From Vreelandella venusta (GTDB taxonomy: Bacteria > Pseudomonadota > Gammaproteobacteria > Pseudomonadales > Halomonadaceae), in NCBI RefSeq assembly GCF_007989605.1, contig NZ_BJUL01000009.1, forward strand, positions 163,346-227,345: 64,000 bases of DNA, in the 5' to 3' direction. Numbering within the stretch: position 1 is the first letter of the stretch; every line of letters starts with the position of its first letter. Below are positions 19,406-28,701 of this stretch, in pieces. The translations under genes were made by a program, and so were the position numbers. Below the pieces are notes generated by a model. The model did not search any database, was not told the origin of the DNA, and saw only the letters and a program-made list of their open reading frames with translations.

Positions 19406-21617
19406 GCTTCGTTTCCAGCCAACCTTTATTTCCCTGCCTAACGGAGCACAGGGAGTGCTGGCCCAGGCGCCCCACTTAACCCGCGCTCACGTTAGCATCG
19501 CCATTGCGGCGGGCTATCTGGATGAGTCGCGCACCCTGCCAGGGCTGGCTCATTTGCTTGAGCACGTGCTCACTACCGCGCCGCTGGAAGCATCTTCTAA
19601 CATCAGCCTGCTTACTTGGTTTGCCCAACACCAAGGCAGCCTGAACGCCCATACCGATGACTACGTCACCGATGTACATTTCTCGATACCCGCAAACAAA
19701 CTAGAAGTCGCGGCGCTCACGGTTGCCAGCCAGCTCGCCAAGCCGGCATTCTCGCCATCCGTCATTGGTGCCGAAGTCGCCGCCATCGACGCCGAGTGGC
19801 AGGCTCGCCAACACAGTCCGGCGATGCAACGGCTGTCGGCCATCGCTACGCTCAGCGACCCTCAACATATCGGTGCTGGCTGCCGTCACGGTAACGCGCA
19901 AACCCTAGGCAGCGACATGGCGCTATTATTTGAGGCGCTCACCGCGTTTCATCACGACTACTACCACAGCGGCCGCATGAGCATCGCCCTAATTAGCCCT
20001 TGGGACACGGAAACGATGGCTCGGCTGATTAAACGCATGGCAACGCTGTTTAGCCCACCAACCCCCAGCGCTCCTTCGCTTGCCATTACGCCCCGTTGGA
20101 ACCGCCTGCCCCACGCGAAGGTAGCCAGGATGGGCAACGCCGTTGAGCTACTGTGGCCACTGCCCTCGGCCATCGCTCGTCATCAACTTACCGCCCTTGG
20201 CGACACTGCTGATCGGTTAAATCAAGGCTTCCTAGTGGGGCAATTACCTGACTCGATTACCGACTACCACGCAGCGCTGTCCCCGAATGGAGCGACAGAC
20301 GCCTTTAGCTTAATGTTAAGCGGCACTGCAACACAGGAGCAGGTGAAAGCTCTTGCGGCTGACCTTAGTGAGCGTTTAGCAGCCTTCTTCGCAACCCTGT
20401 CCGGAACAACACCTAACGATCATGGCAACCGCTGGCAGCCACCCGCTGATACGGTGCAGTTAGCCCCAGCTTGGTTTGCACACGCCCGCCACCAAGCGCT
20501 AGCTCGTCGCTTTACTGCGCAGCCCCCTAAGCATCAGTCAGGCACAAGCCCGTTTGCCGCTAACAATGCCCGTTGGCTATTAGGTAACGCGTCTCCATCA
20601 CCCTCACCACCCGCTTTTGATGCTTTTGATAGACAACCAGCGGCTTACCCCACCGTGCAGCGCTGGTGCGGTCAGTACGGTGTTAGTGATGATTTCGCGG
20701 CACTTGCCACCACCGCCTGGGCGGCCTGCTTTGTGCCCGGCGCAGTGATTGCCCCCAGCCCGCTTACCGCTCAGCGGCTGGCGCTTCAGGACATTGTCTT
20801 CAAGCAACAGGACTCACCCCACGGCAGTTGGGTGATAGCGATGGGTAGTCAAGCCAATCACGCTATGGTGACGCTATTGGAAGACGCCGTGTTAGCTGCC
20901 TCTAAGGCTCAACAAGGGCTGCTGGCACAGCAGTTGATACAGCGCTTAACACCACTGCCTGCCGAGCCTGTGGTATGGGTTTCCCATAACACAGGCGCCG
21001 ATGCCGTTTGCCACGCGCTAGCAAATCTGGCGCGCCGAGTCGCAATACGCGCTGAGCAGCCTCCTCCTGCTAGCCCAGCGACCAGTACCGCCATCATGCG
21101 GACACTGAGCCTACCGGGCACTCCCAGCCAGCGATTACTATTGGCACTTGCGGAGCAGCACCACAGCGCAGCATTTTTTCAGCAGGCACGTTATGACCAT
21201 CACTTGGGCTATGTAGCGGCGGTTCGCAGGGGTGACGGCGCGCCTTGTTCACTTGGCTATGTCGTGCAGGTTAGTCATGCAGGGCAAGTCAGCAAAAACA
21301 CGGGCTCGGCAGAGAAGAAGCTGAGAGAGGAAAAACAGATAGCGGAAAAGCTACGGTCGATCACCGACGCCCTCTGGCAAGAGTCTGATAGCGTTCTGCA
21401 GGCACAACCAGCGCTAACAGCGCCTGAAACGCCACTCGCGGCGCTGGTTCTGCAGTGGCAAAGTCTCTTGGCAGGCACCCATCAACCTCTGCATCGCCTC
21501 GGACAACAACGCATCGATTCACAGGCCCTTACCAATTTACTCTCCCAGATAAGCACCCTGGGCCACTGGCAAACCCACTGGCTGGATAGCGCTGGCCATT
21601 ATTTTGTCAACGATTGA
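19398..21617 (+). CDS. pqqF: M16-family peptidase PqqF
   Basis: Zinc peptidase of the insulinase family that cleaves the cross-linked PqqA peptide. The inverted zinc motif is H52-L-L-E55-H56 ([11 protein letters not shown]), and the third ligand E133 lies 77 residues after H56 ([10 protein letters not shown]), matching HXXEH-X76-E. The N-terminal domain (19 [14 protein letters not shown], 31 [13 protein letters not shown]) is well kept, while the later domains are Ala/Pro-rich and diverged. The length of 739 residues agrees with PqqF of Pseudomonas. It starts inside ercS and its last 11 nt overlap, tail to tail, with the response regulator gene. It is separated from pqqE by seven genes on the plus strand plus the divergent exaA group. 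Confidence 0.9.
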   Translation: MAKLRFQPTFISLPNGAQGVLAQAPHLTRAHVSIAIAAGYLDESRTLPGLAHLLEHVLTTAPLEASSNISLLTWFAQHQGSLNAHTDDYVTDVHFSIPANKLEVAALTVASQLAKPAFSPSVIGAEVAAIDAEWQARQHSPAMQRLSAIATLSDPQHIGAGCRHGNAQTLGSDMALLFEALTAFHHDYYHSGRMSIALISPWDTETMARLIKRMATLFSPPTPSAPSLAITPRWNRLPHAKVARMGNAVELLWPLPSAIARHQLTALGDTADRLNQGFLVGQLPDSITDYHAALSPNGATDAFSLMLSGTATQEQVKALAADLSERLAAFFATLSGTTPNDHGNRWQPPADTVQLAPAWFAHARHQALARRFTAQPPKHQSGTSPFAANNARWLLGNASPSPSPPAFDAFDRQPAAYPTVQRWCGQYGVSDDFAALATTAWAACFVPGAVIAPSPLTAQRLALQDIVFKQQDSPHGSWVIAMGSQANHAMVTLLEDAVLAASKAQQGLLAQQLIQRLTPLPAEPVVWVSHNTGADAVCHALANLARRVAIRAEQPPPASPATSTAIMRTLSLPGTPSQRLLLALAEQHHSAAFFQQARYDHHLGYVAAVRRGDGAPCSLGYVVQVSHAGQVSKNTGSAEKKLREEKQIAEKLRSITDALWQESDSVLQAQPALTAPETPLAALVLQWQSLLAGTHQPLHRLGQQRIDSQALTNLLSQISTLGHWQTHWLDSAGHYFVND

Positions 21618-22278
21618 GGAACTGGGAAAAATCGATATCGTTGGCGGATAAAATCGCCTGTACTCGGCTGGTCACCCCCAGCTTACGTAAGATCGCTGAC
21701 ACGTGGGCTTTCACCGTGGTTTCCGCAATATTAAGGTGATAGGCAATCATCTTGTTAGATTCACCGCGCGTCATATGCTCCAACACTTGTAGCTGCTTGC
21801 GGGTCAGCAGGCGCAGTTGTTCCGCGGTAAATCCTTGATCCTGATGGCGACGCTTACGGATGCTGTCCGGTGCACGCATGGCATCAGCCGGTAGGAAGAT
21901 ATTGCCTTCTAACACCTGGGCAATCGCGTGGCGCATCTGGTCACGGGGTAGCGATTTGGTGATAAACCCCGCCGCCCCACAAGAGACAGCCTGCAGAATA
22001 ACCTGCTTATCCTCTTCCGCAGACACGATCACCACTGGAATCGTAGGCTGCTCATTACGCAACTGCAAAAGCCCTGTTAACCCGTTCATGCCGGGCATAT
22101 TTAAATCTAGCAATATCAAGTCAAGATCAGGATCTTGCTGGGCATGGGCGAGGGCCGCATCAAAGTCTTCTACTTCGATAACCTCAGCATCTGCGTAAGC
22201 TTCACGGATCACTCGTGCCATGGCATCGCGTACCAGGGGATGATCGTCGGCAATCAGGAGTTTATATGTTGCTGTCAT
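21607..22278 (-). CDS. erbR: LuxR/NarL-family response regulator (ErbR/AgmR type)
   Basis: Two-component regulator of 223 residues. The N-terminal receiver has the acidic pair D11-D12 (IADDHP), phospho-acceptor D58 ([13 protein letters not shown]) and Lys in FITKSLPRD. The C-terminal LuxR-type helix-turn-helix is [36 protein letters not shown], around residues 150-195. ErbR/AgmR of pseudomonads activates the quinoprotein ethanol system, and this gene closes the same cluster. It overlaps the 3' end of pqqF by 11 nt in the opposite direction. The exact paralogue name is inferred from position. Confidence 0.85.
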   Translation of the reverse strand: MTATYKLLIADDHPLVRDAMARVIREAYADAEVIEVEDFDAALAHAQQDPDLDLILLDLNMPGMNGLTGLLQLRNEQPTIPVVIVSAEEDKQVILQAVSCGAAGFITKSLPRDQMRHAIAQVLEGNIFLPADAMRAPDSIRKRRHQDQGFTAEQLRLLTRKQLQVLEHMTRGESNKMIAYHLNIAETTVKAHVSAILRKLGVTSRVQAILSANDIDFSQFLNR

Positions 22279-22417
22279 TATTATGGTTGCCTGTGGTTTA
22301 GCTAAATCCTGCTTACGGTGTCTTTTATAACACTCTACTAAGTCATCTCTATTAAGTCACCACTACGGGGTCATCCGCCTTTAGTGAAGCAACTCCCTAT
22401 CAGCATGCAGAGCTCGG

Positions 22418-23356
22418 CTACTGTTCAGCGGCGCTCAGCTTAAAGGTGCTAGCGAATTCGATCAGCGATTGCGTCAACCAAATGAGTGCTGGGTCGTTAG
22501 CATACAGTCCATGCTGAATCAGCGTCATATTAAGTGCAGGTAACTCTTTAGGTGGCGCGACGATCCGCACCGGCAGCATGGTGATAAATCGCTCAGCCAT
22601 TTGGCGTGGCAACGTCATGATCGCATCAGTGAGCGCCACGACCCGCGCTGCCGCAATATAGTTTAGATTCTTTGAAATCACCCGGCGGTTTAAGCCGTGC
22701 TGCACTAAACAATTATCGATGTTACTGGGTCTTAACCCACTGATATCAGACAGTGCCACATGAGACTCACAGGCAAACTGCTGAATAGTCAGTGCATCAC
22801 CTACGCGGTCATTGTCAGTTGCTGCCAAACAAACCAACTCCTCATCCATCCACAGATGCTGAATGACACCACTGGGCAGCACACTTTGGCTATCCAACCC
22901 GACCACCATATCTACTTGGCGCTGTTCCAGCCCTTCACTCAGTACGTTGGGGGTGATCAGCTCAATGGAAAAGCTGATATCCGGCGCGTAAGCCAACAAT
23001 TGGCTAACAAACGCCGGATACATCACCTCTTCAAAATAATCCGTGGTGGCCAGAGTGAAATGCCGCTCGCTGGTGGCGGGTAAGAAGTTGATCGGTGGGG
23101 CGAGGCCTTCCTGCAACATGGCCAGTGCCTGCTGCACGACTGGCAACAGCGCCAGCGCACGAGGCGTTGGCTGCAGACCATTGTTGGTACGTATTAATAA
23201 TGGGTCGTCCAATGCGTCCCGCAGCCGTTTTAACGCATGACTCAGCGCGGGCTGGCTTAAATGCAGCTTTTCCGCTGCTCGTGTCACATGGCGCTCACGC
23301 ATTAGCGCTTCAAATACCAGCAGAAGATTCAAATCAAAATGACGAAGCGAACGCAT
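22418..23356 (-). CDS. LysR-family regulator divergent from agmatinase
   Basis: 312-residue LysR regulator. The winged helix-turn-helix is at residues 5-65 (LNLLLVFEALMRERHVTRAAEKLHLSQPALSHALKRLRDAL), followed by a periplasmic-binding-fold effector domain with LATTDYFEEVMYPAF. It is divergent from the agmatinase gene at 23497, with 140 bp between them containing a 14-bp palindrome, so it probably controls that gene. The effector could be agmatine or a related guanidino compound; this is inference from neighbourhood. Confidence 0.88.
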   Translation of the reverse strand: MRSLRHFDLNLLLVFEALMRERHVTRAAEKLHLSQPALSHALKRLRDALDDPLLIRTNNGLQPTPRALALLPVVQQALAMLQEGLAPPINFLPATSERHFTLATTDYFEEVMYPAFVSQLLAYAPDISFSIELITPNVLSEGLEQRQVDMVVGLDSQSVLPSGVIQHLWMDEELVCLAATDNDRVGDALTIQQFACESHVALSDISGLRPSNIDNCLVQHGLNRRVISKNLNYIAAARVVALTDAIMTLPRQMAERFITMLPVRIVAPPKELPALNMTLIQHGLYANDPALIWLTQSLIEFASTFKLSAAEQ

Positions 23357-23378
23357 AGCGCCTCACTATTTACCCAGT

Positions 23379-23392
23379 GAATGATTTCATTC
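23379..23392. promoter_or_regulatory. Palindrome between LysR gene and agmatinase gene
   Basis: GAATGA-TT-TCATTC is a perfect inverted repeat 23 bp upstream of the LysR start. Several ATTCAT-like words follow in the next 20 bp. It is a candidate operator for autoregulation and for agmatinase control. Confidence 0.45.
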
Positions 23393-23496
23393 TAAACATT
23401 CATTTCATTCATCGCTAAAAATTCCTTATCGTCGCGCTACTTCAAGCCCTATCCCCCGGTTTTATTGCTAGTGCACACCATAGGAGTACCCGCTCG

Positions 23497-24432
23497 GTGA
23501 CCCCATCTCAGATCATGCCAAGCCTGTTTGGTGATGTTATTTCGACCTTTATGGGCGTGCCGAAGGCCAGCGATCCTAAAACGACCGATGCTGAGGTCGT
23601 GGTGAGTGGTGTGCCCTTTGATCTAGCATGCTCAGGACGATCAGGCACCCGCATGGGCCCAAACGCTATTCGCCAAAGCACTGCTAACCTGATCTGGGAA
23701 GGCAAACGCTGGCCTTGGGACTTCGCCCTGGAAGAGCGGCTGCGGGTATGCGACGCGGGCAACCTGGACTACGCCTACGGTGAGCCGGAAAGCTTGGTCG
23801 ATAACCTTGAGACCCACGCATTGCGGTGGCTAAAAGCCGATAAAAAAATGCTGACACTGGGCGGTGACCACTATATCAGCCTGCCCCTGCTACGCGCTCA
23901 TGCTCGGGTGCATGGCCCACTGGCATTGATTCATTTTGATGCCCACACCGACACCTACGAGCAAGGCACGCGTTTTGACCATGGCACTATTTTCCACCAT
24001 GCCTTAAAAGAGGGCTTGGTAGTGCCGGAACACTCGCTGCAAATTGGTATTCGCACCAGCTATGACCGCCACAACCACCCTTATGAAGTGCTGGACGCAG
24101 ACTGGGTAAATGATCACGGCCCTGCCGCCGTACTGGAACGCATCCGTGCCCGTGTTGGCCATCATCCGGCTTATATCAGCCTGGACATTGATGGCTTAGA
24201 CCCTGCCTACGCGCCAGGCACCGGGACACCGGTATGTGGCGGCATGTCTACTGACCTGATGCTAAAAGTGATCCGTGGCATGGTCGGCATGCAGTTAATA
24301 GGTATGGATGTTGTTGAAGTAAACCCTGCTTATGACCATGGCGATATCACGTCACTCGCCGCAGCCACGTTGGGGCTAGAATTTTTATATACGCTGGCCG
24401 CGTCTAAGCGTGTTGAAAGGTTAGGCGTGTAA
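23497..24432 (+). CDS. speB: Agmatinase
   Basis: Ureohydrolase of the arginase family, 311 residues, converting agmatine to putrescine and urea. Metal-binding motifs are LGGDHYISLPLL, HFDAHTDTY and SLDIDGLDPAYAPGTGTP. The regions GVPFDLACSGRSGTRMGP and GMDVVEVNPAYDHGDITSLAAATLGLE follow E. coli SpeB closely. The start is GTG at 23497 with GGAG 10 nt upstream; an ATG at 23515 is the alternative. A closely related guanidinobutyrase or guanidinopropionase cannot be excluded, since these share the motifs. It is divergent from a LysR regulator, which is more typical of a catabolic than of a housekeeping role. Confidence 0.87.
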   Translation: MTPSQIMPSLFGDVISTFMGVPKASDPKTTDAEVVVSGVPFDLACSGRSGTRMGPNAIRQSTANLIWEGKRWPWDFALEERLRVCDAGNLDYAYGEPESLVDNLETHALRWLKADKKMLTLGGDHYISLPLLRAHARVHGPLALIHFDAHTDTYEQGTRFDHGTIFHHALKEGLVVPEHSLQIGIRTSYDRHNHPYEVLDADWVNDHGPAAVLERIRARVGHHPAYISLDIDGLDPAYAPGTGTPVCGGMSTDLMLKVIRGMVGMQLIGMDVVEVNPAYDHGDITSLAAATLGLEFLYTLAASKRVERLGV

Positions 24433-24557
24433 GTCTCGCTCCGCGTTGCCACGTTACCGCCTCCTCGCTTATAGCGTTGAGGCGGAACAAGGTTGAGAAA
24501 TCGTTGAGCAGTAGACGGTTACTGTTGGTCACGTGGAGTAACATGTGTGAGGCGATG

Positions 24558-25205
24558 TTAACGCGCGCTTTGCTCACGCACAGCAGCAAGATCCCAGTCA
24601 CGCATTAGGTCGACGGCGACATCCTGGGACTCCAGGTTTTCTCCCTTCACCTGCATCATAATCCGACCATCGAGTAATAACGTTACTTCGGCTCGGGAGT
24701 ACTCAGGTTCCCACTTCACCACTGCTGCTTCACGCCCCAAACGAACCCGCTCCATATTAGGCTGCGCAGCGATCATTGCCGGATTATTAAACAGAGCTCC
24801 CATGCTTTGTATCAGCGGGCTATCAATCATCATGCTAGCGGTCAGTTGACCATCGCCACCATCTTGTTGATAGGAGCGCTCAAGCGATGTACCACCAGCG
24901 CCAAACATGATGGCGGCTCCCCCTCCTGCGCTACCGGAGGTTGCTTCATGTGCCGTCCAACCTTCGGGGGCATCAGGGAAGGTTTGGGCAATTAGGCCTG
25001 ACATCATCTTGCGCATGTCTTCAATGGCAAATTCCAGCTCGGTAATTGCCGCGCCGTACTCTTGCTCTTGATAGAGTTCAAGACCTAGTTCGATTTGTTC
25101 AACCACCTCATCCGCTAGTGCGCTTTGTGCGGCTGGAAGCATTAGGACGCTAGCCAGTGCAACAGCCTTGAGACGATGTGTCGATACGCTGTGATTCAAC
25201 TCCAT
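24558..25205 (-). CDS. Secreted protein of unknown function
   Basis: 215 residues with a signal peptide (LKAVALASVLMLPAAQSALADE) and a good ribosome site (AGAGGGAACGGTC). After the signal comes a helical stretch EQIELGLELYQEQEYGAAITELEFAIEDMRKMM that resembles a single TPR unit. A Gly-rich segment (SGSAGGGAAIMFGAGGTSLERSY) follows, and then beta-rich sequence. No catalytic motif is seen and I do not recognise the family. It stands alone between agmatinase and metY, with tail-to-tail orientation to the former. The coding character is convincing. Confidence 0.75.
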   Translation of the reverse strand: MELNHSVSTHRLKAVALASVLMLPAAQSALADEVVEQIELGLELYQEQEYGAAITELEFAIEDMRKMMSGLIAQTFPDAPEGWTAHEATSGSAGGGAAIMFGAGGTSLERSYQQDGGDGQLTASMMIDSPLIQSMGALFNNPAMIAAQPNMERVRLGREAAVVKWEPEYSRAEVTLLLDGRIMMQVKGENLESQDVAVDLMRDWDLAAVREQSAR

Positions 25206-25567
25206 GACCGTTCCCTCTTTGATAGGTTTTGTTAGTTATTGTGATCCCATTCTATGGGAAAGCGCCTGCATCGCTGCCATTACTTATGGAATTAGCTTCA
25301 TGGTGCTAGCTTTAGTTTTGATAGCATTAGCAATATCGTCAAATTTAAAGTGATATCTAACGTTGAGGTGTGCCTAACAACAGCTCCTTACCCTTTTGTT
25401 TGAACCGGATCAAAGCCTCTAACGTCATGCACTTAACCGAAGGGGCGCGCAAAGAAAGTAGCGATTAAAAGTTGCGTGACACAACGTAATAACGCTAGGC
25501 AACCAAGTAGTTAACTACCTATCACCTAGCGTTAGAAAACGCGGACGGCACCCGAATTCGAGGCGCG
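25206..25567. other. Intergenic region with nested inverted repeat
   Basis: 362 bp without a recognisable gene. Near the metY end lies an unusual structure: AACGCTAGG (25491-25499) and CCTAGCGTT (25525-25533) form a perfect 9-bp inverted repeat enclosing the 12-bp palindrome GTAGTTAACTAC (25507-25518). No T-run follows on either strand. Confidence 0.55.
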
Positions 25568-26842
25568 TTACCCTTGAGAAGCCGCTAGCGCTTGATCAAT
25601 ATCTGCTAACAGGTCGTCGATATGCTCAATGCCAATCGACAAGCGCACCATATCCGGCGTAACACCAGCGGCTTTTAACTCCTGCTCGTTTAACTGGCGG
25701 TGTGTGGTGGAGGCAGGAATGGAAGAGCAGCTTTTAGCATCACCGATATTAACCAAACGCAGAATCAGCGCCAGGGCATCGTAGAAACGCTCACCGGCAG
25801 CCTGCCCCCCCTCAATACCAAAGCTAAGAATTCCCGAGGCATGGCCGTTCATATAATGCTTGGCCAGCGTATGGTCAGGGTGGTTTTCCAAGCCCGCGTA
25901 GTGCACCCACTTCACCAGCGGATGGTTTTCCAAATGCTTAGCAACGGCTAACGCATTGGCACAAATACGCTCTATACGCAGTGACAGCGTTTCCAGCCCC
26001 TGAAGCAGGTTCCAGGCCGCCTGGGCAGAAAGCGCCGCCCCCATATTGCGCAACGGCACCACGCGGGCACGGGCAATAAAGGCGGCGTCGCCCACATCGC
26101 GGGTATAGCTAACGCCGTGATAGGAGATGTCTGGCTCGTTAAGCAGCGGGAAACGGCTGGCATTTTCCGCCCAGGGGAATGTGCCTGAATCGACAATCAC
26201 ACCGCCCACCGTGGTGCCGTGGCCACCGATATATTTAGTGGCCGAGTGAACGACAATATCCGCTCCGTGCTCGATGGGACGACATAAAAACGGCGTGGCG
26301 GTGGTGTTATCAACAATCACCGGCACCCCATGGCGATGTGCCGCGTCAGCTAGCTTTTGCAGATCTACTACACTACCGGATGGGTTACCGATACTCTCGC
26401 AAAATACCGCTTTTGTACGTTCATCAATTAGCGCTTCGATGCCGTCGATATCATCTTTATCGGCAAACCGCACTTGGATGCCTTGGCGTGGCAAAGTGTG
26501 GGCAAACAAGTTGTAAGTGCCGCCATACAGCTCACTAATCGAGACGATATTATCGCCTGCTTCAGCGATGGTTTGGATCGCATAGGTAATCGCCGCCATA
26601 CCAGACGCCACTGCCAACCCTGCAATGCCACCTTCTAGCGCGGCCACCCGTTGCTCCAGCACCGCACAGGTTGGGTTCATAATGCGCGAGTAAATATTCC
26701 CTTCCACTTTTAGATCGAATAGATCCGCCGCGTGCTGGGCGCTATCAAATGAAAACGACGTGGTCTGGTGGATCGGCACAGCAACTGCGTTTTGTGAATC
26801 AGGCGCATAGCCATGGTGGAGGGCAATAGTTTCAGGTTTCAT
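25568..26842 (-). CDS. metY: O-acetylhomoserine aminocarboxypropyltransferase (sulfhydrylase)
   Basis: PLP enzyme of the Cys/Met metabolism family that makes homocysteine from O-acetylhomoserine and sulfide. The 424-residue length fits MetY, which is longer than MetB/MetZ (about 390-400). PLP-binding K203 stands in HSATKYIGGHGTTVGGV. Other signatures are YSRIMNPTCAVLEQRVAALEGG, ELYGGTYNLF and the C-terminal SSIPASTTHRQL and RLSIGIEHIDDLLADI. It stands alone with a 258-bp leader. Assignment to MetY rather than a generic trans-sulfuration enzyme is by length and sequence pattern. Confidence 0.92.
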   Translation of the reverse strand: MKPETIALHHGYAPDSQNAVAVPIHQTTSFSFDSAQHAADLFDLKVEGNIYSRIMNPTCAVLEQRVAALEGGIAGLAVASGMAAITYAIQTIAEAGDNIVSISELYGGTYNLFAHTLPRQGIQVRFADKDDIDGIEALIDERTKAVFCESIGNPSGSVVDLQKLADAAHRHGVPVIVDNTTATPFLCRPIEHGADIVVHSATKYIGGHGTTVGGVIVDSGTFPWAENASRFPLLNEPDISYHGVSYTRDVGDAAFIARARVVPLRNMGAALSAQAAWNLLQGLETLSLRIERICANALAVAKHLENHPLVKWVHYAGLENHPDHTLAKHYMNGHASGILSFGIEGGQAAGERFYDALALILRLVNIGDAKSCSSIPASTTHRQLNEQELKAAGVTPDMVRLSIGIEHIDDLLADIDQALAASQG

Positions 26843-27100
26843 AACAACAGCTCGCTGATTGATGAAGGATCCCCTTGATCCTAAACAAGCGCCACGCTGA
26901 AGGCCAACGTCGTTTAGTCGAGGTAATCAGCCTGATATGCCAGATATCGCACTTATCTATCCCCATATCTATCTCCATACGTTGCTAGGAGTATAGAGCC
27001 ACCGATTGATATACAGTATAATTAGCCTGGCACAAATAAGCGTTATGTTAGATTTACGACGTCCACCACTTATTCATACCTATCGACAAAGGAACTGGCG
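26843..27100 (-). promoter_or_regulatory. metY leader with possible stem-loops
   Basis: On the minus strand ahead of metY, a CTAAAC/GTTTAG pair encloses GC-rich sequence, and GGATC-AAGGG-GATCC (26867-26881) lies 25 nt before the start, overlapping the likely ribosome site region. This might be a regulated leader, but it does not match a SAM or SAH riboswitch that I can recognise. Confidence 0.25.
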
Positions 27101-27862
27101 ATGCAAACAACGCCCCTAGTACTTAAAACATCCTACACCTTAGGTTTCGCTGCGGTACTCACCCTCAGCGGCTGTCAATCAGGCGCGGATATAGGCGGCA
27201 TGATCTCTGCGGGCACCGGCTTAGCAGGCGCTGCCACGATGAGCGACGAGCAGATGCAACAACTGGGCGATCAGACAATTGCCCAGCTTGATGCCGAAAA
27301 CCAGCTTGTCGCTAGTGACAGCCAATATGCTGAGCGGCTGGCAAGCCTGACCCAGGGTTGGGAAAACATCGACGGAAACGACCTTGAGTACAATGTCTAT
27401 CAGTTGGATGACATCAACGCTTTTGCAGTACCCAACGGCTCTATCCGACTGCATACCGGCCTAATGGACGCAATGACAGACGATGAAGTACGTTACGTTA
27501 TCGCCCATGAGATTGGCCACGTAGCATTGGGACACTCTAAGCGTGCTTTCCAAGTTGCTTACGCAGCATCGGCTGCCCGTGAAGCCGCCGCTGCTAGCGG
27601 AAGTAAGACTGCGGCAGCACTATCAAGCTCTCAACTTGGTGAGCTAGGCGAAAAGTTGGTGAATGCCCAGTTTTCCCAGCGTCAGGAAAATGAAGCTGAT
27701 GACTACGCTGTTGAGCTGATGCAGCAGTACAACCTGAACGCTGAAGCCTCCCTGACTGCGCTACGCAAATTGGAAGCAGCATACGGCAACAACAGCAGCT
27801 TTTTCTCCAGCCACCCCGCCCCGGGTGAACGAGCCGAGCGCCTTGAAGCTACGCTAAACTAA
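27101..27862 (+). CDS. M48-family metallopeptidase, lipoprotein (LoiP/YggG-like)
   Basis: 253-residue zinc peptidase. A lipoprotein signal ends in LTLSGC with acylation at C25, followed by Gln, so an outer-membrane lipoprotein is likely. The zinc motif H136-E137-I-G-H140 (IAHEIGHVALGH) and the third ligand region QENEADDYAVEL are intact, and the family's terminal SSHPAPGERAERL is present. The relatives LoiP and YcaL act in outer-membrane protein quality control. It is a single gene with a GGAACTGGCG ribosome site. Confidence 0.9.
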   Translation: MQTTPLVLKTSYTLGFAAVLTLSGCQSGADIGGMISAGTGLAGAATMSDEQMQQLGDQTIAQLDAENQLVASDSQYAERLASLTQGWENIDGNDLEYNVYQLDDINAFAVPNGSIRLHTGLMDAMTDDEVRYVIAHEIGHVALGHSKRAFQVAYAASAAREAAAASGSKTAAALSSSQLGELGEKLVNAQFSQRQENEADDYAVELMQQYNLNAEASLTALRKLEAAYGNNSSFFSSHPAPGERAERLEATLN

Positions 27863-28255
27863 GCATAGCGTACTGCTTTACCACGTATTACTTCACCGTT
27901 CACTACTTGATTGCCTTGCCAAGTAAGCGCCTCTCGGCCTTGCTTGGCAACGGCATTAGCCTATTCGCAACCATTTACCTTCTACCATCCACGACCTAAC
28001 ACTAAGTAGTCGTTTAGCCCCACTTTAGCCACATGGCATTTCACCGGTCGCGCCTTATTTTTGTGGTAGTGCCCCCTCTTAGTTTTTCTCAAAAATGTTT
28101 TCCTCAAAAATCATTCTAAATAATAGAAAGGTTCGAGTATTTTTAATCAATTTTATAATTATGTTAGCCTGCTTACAATATATCTCGTCGTCGATATAGC
28201 GATGAACAATCATCGCAAATGTAGCGACTTTTTATTTAACGTGAGGTTAAAAGTT
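27863..28255. other. Intergenic region, AT-rich right half
   Basis: About 390 bp with no recognisable gene. The right half (28080-28200) is strongly AT-rich and leads into the small secreted-peptide gene at 28256, for which GTGAGGTTAAAAGTT serves as ribosome site. Confidence 0.5.
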
Positions 28256-28432
28256 ATGAAGTTAATCAATACAGTAGCCGCCGCCGCTCTAATTTTATTC
28301 TCTGGTGCAGCACTTGCCGAGCGCGGCTCCGATGAAGCCAATAAGATCTCCTACCCTGATTCATCAGCGCAACACCAAGCCGGTGAGAACACGTTCAGTG
28401 CTGCTGAGTTACCGATTAGAAATTCGAAGTAA
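28256..28432 (+). CDS. Small secreted protein, unknown function
   Basis: 58 residues: a clear signal peptide (MKLINTVAAAALILFSGAALA) followed by a 37-residue hydrophilic mature part starting ERGSDEANKISYPDSSAQH. The ribosome site GTGAGG is 9 nt before the ATG at 28256; a longer frame from 28202 lacks one. It is followed by a rho-independent terminator at 28467, so it is a single-gene unit. The mature N-terminus faintly resembles small metal-responsive periplasmic peptides (PtrA N-terminal type), but this is too short to assign. Confidence 0.7.
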   Translation: MKLINTVAAAALILFSGAALAERGSDEANKISYPDSSAQHQAGENTFSAAELPIRNSK

Positions 28433-28466
28433 TCAGCAACCTTCCCAAATCAGGAATTTGCTAATG

Positions 28467-28491
28467 GGTGGGCCTTTTGGTCCACCTTTTT
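28467..28491 (+). terminator. Terminator after the small secreted protein gene
   Basis: GGTGGGCC and GGTCCACC form an 8-bp stem (one G-T pair) with a TTTT loop and are followed by five T residues. Confidence 0.8.
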
Positions 28492-28701
28492 CATCGATGG
28501 AAAGAGCGGTGTATGAGTACTGATGCCCTCTGCATAGATGCAACTACTCGCTATCAATCTCTTGAGACTTGCTTTTAGGTCTTTAAGAAGCCCCCGTAAG
28601 TTAACTCCAATTCTCCACAAAGAAACGTCTCTTGTTGTTCGCCATTCGAACAAAATGTTATTTTCTCGCTTCGTATCCACATCGACGCAGCCGAGACACT
28701 C

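Noticed and set aside
26843..27100. SAM or SAH riboswitch ahead of metY
   Set aside because: The stems present do not match the conserved core of any methionine-pathway riboswitch I know.
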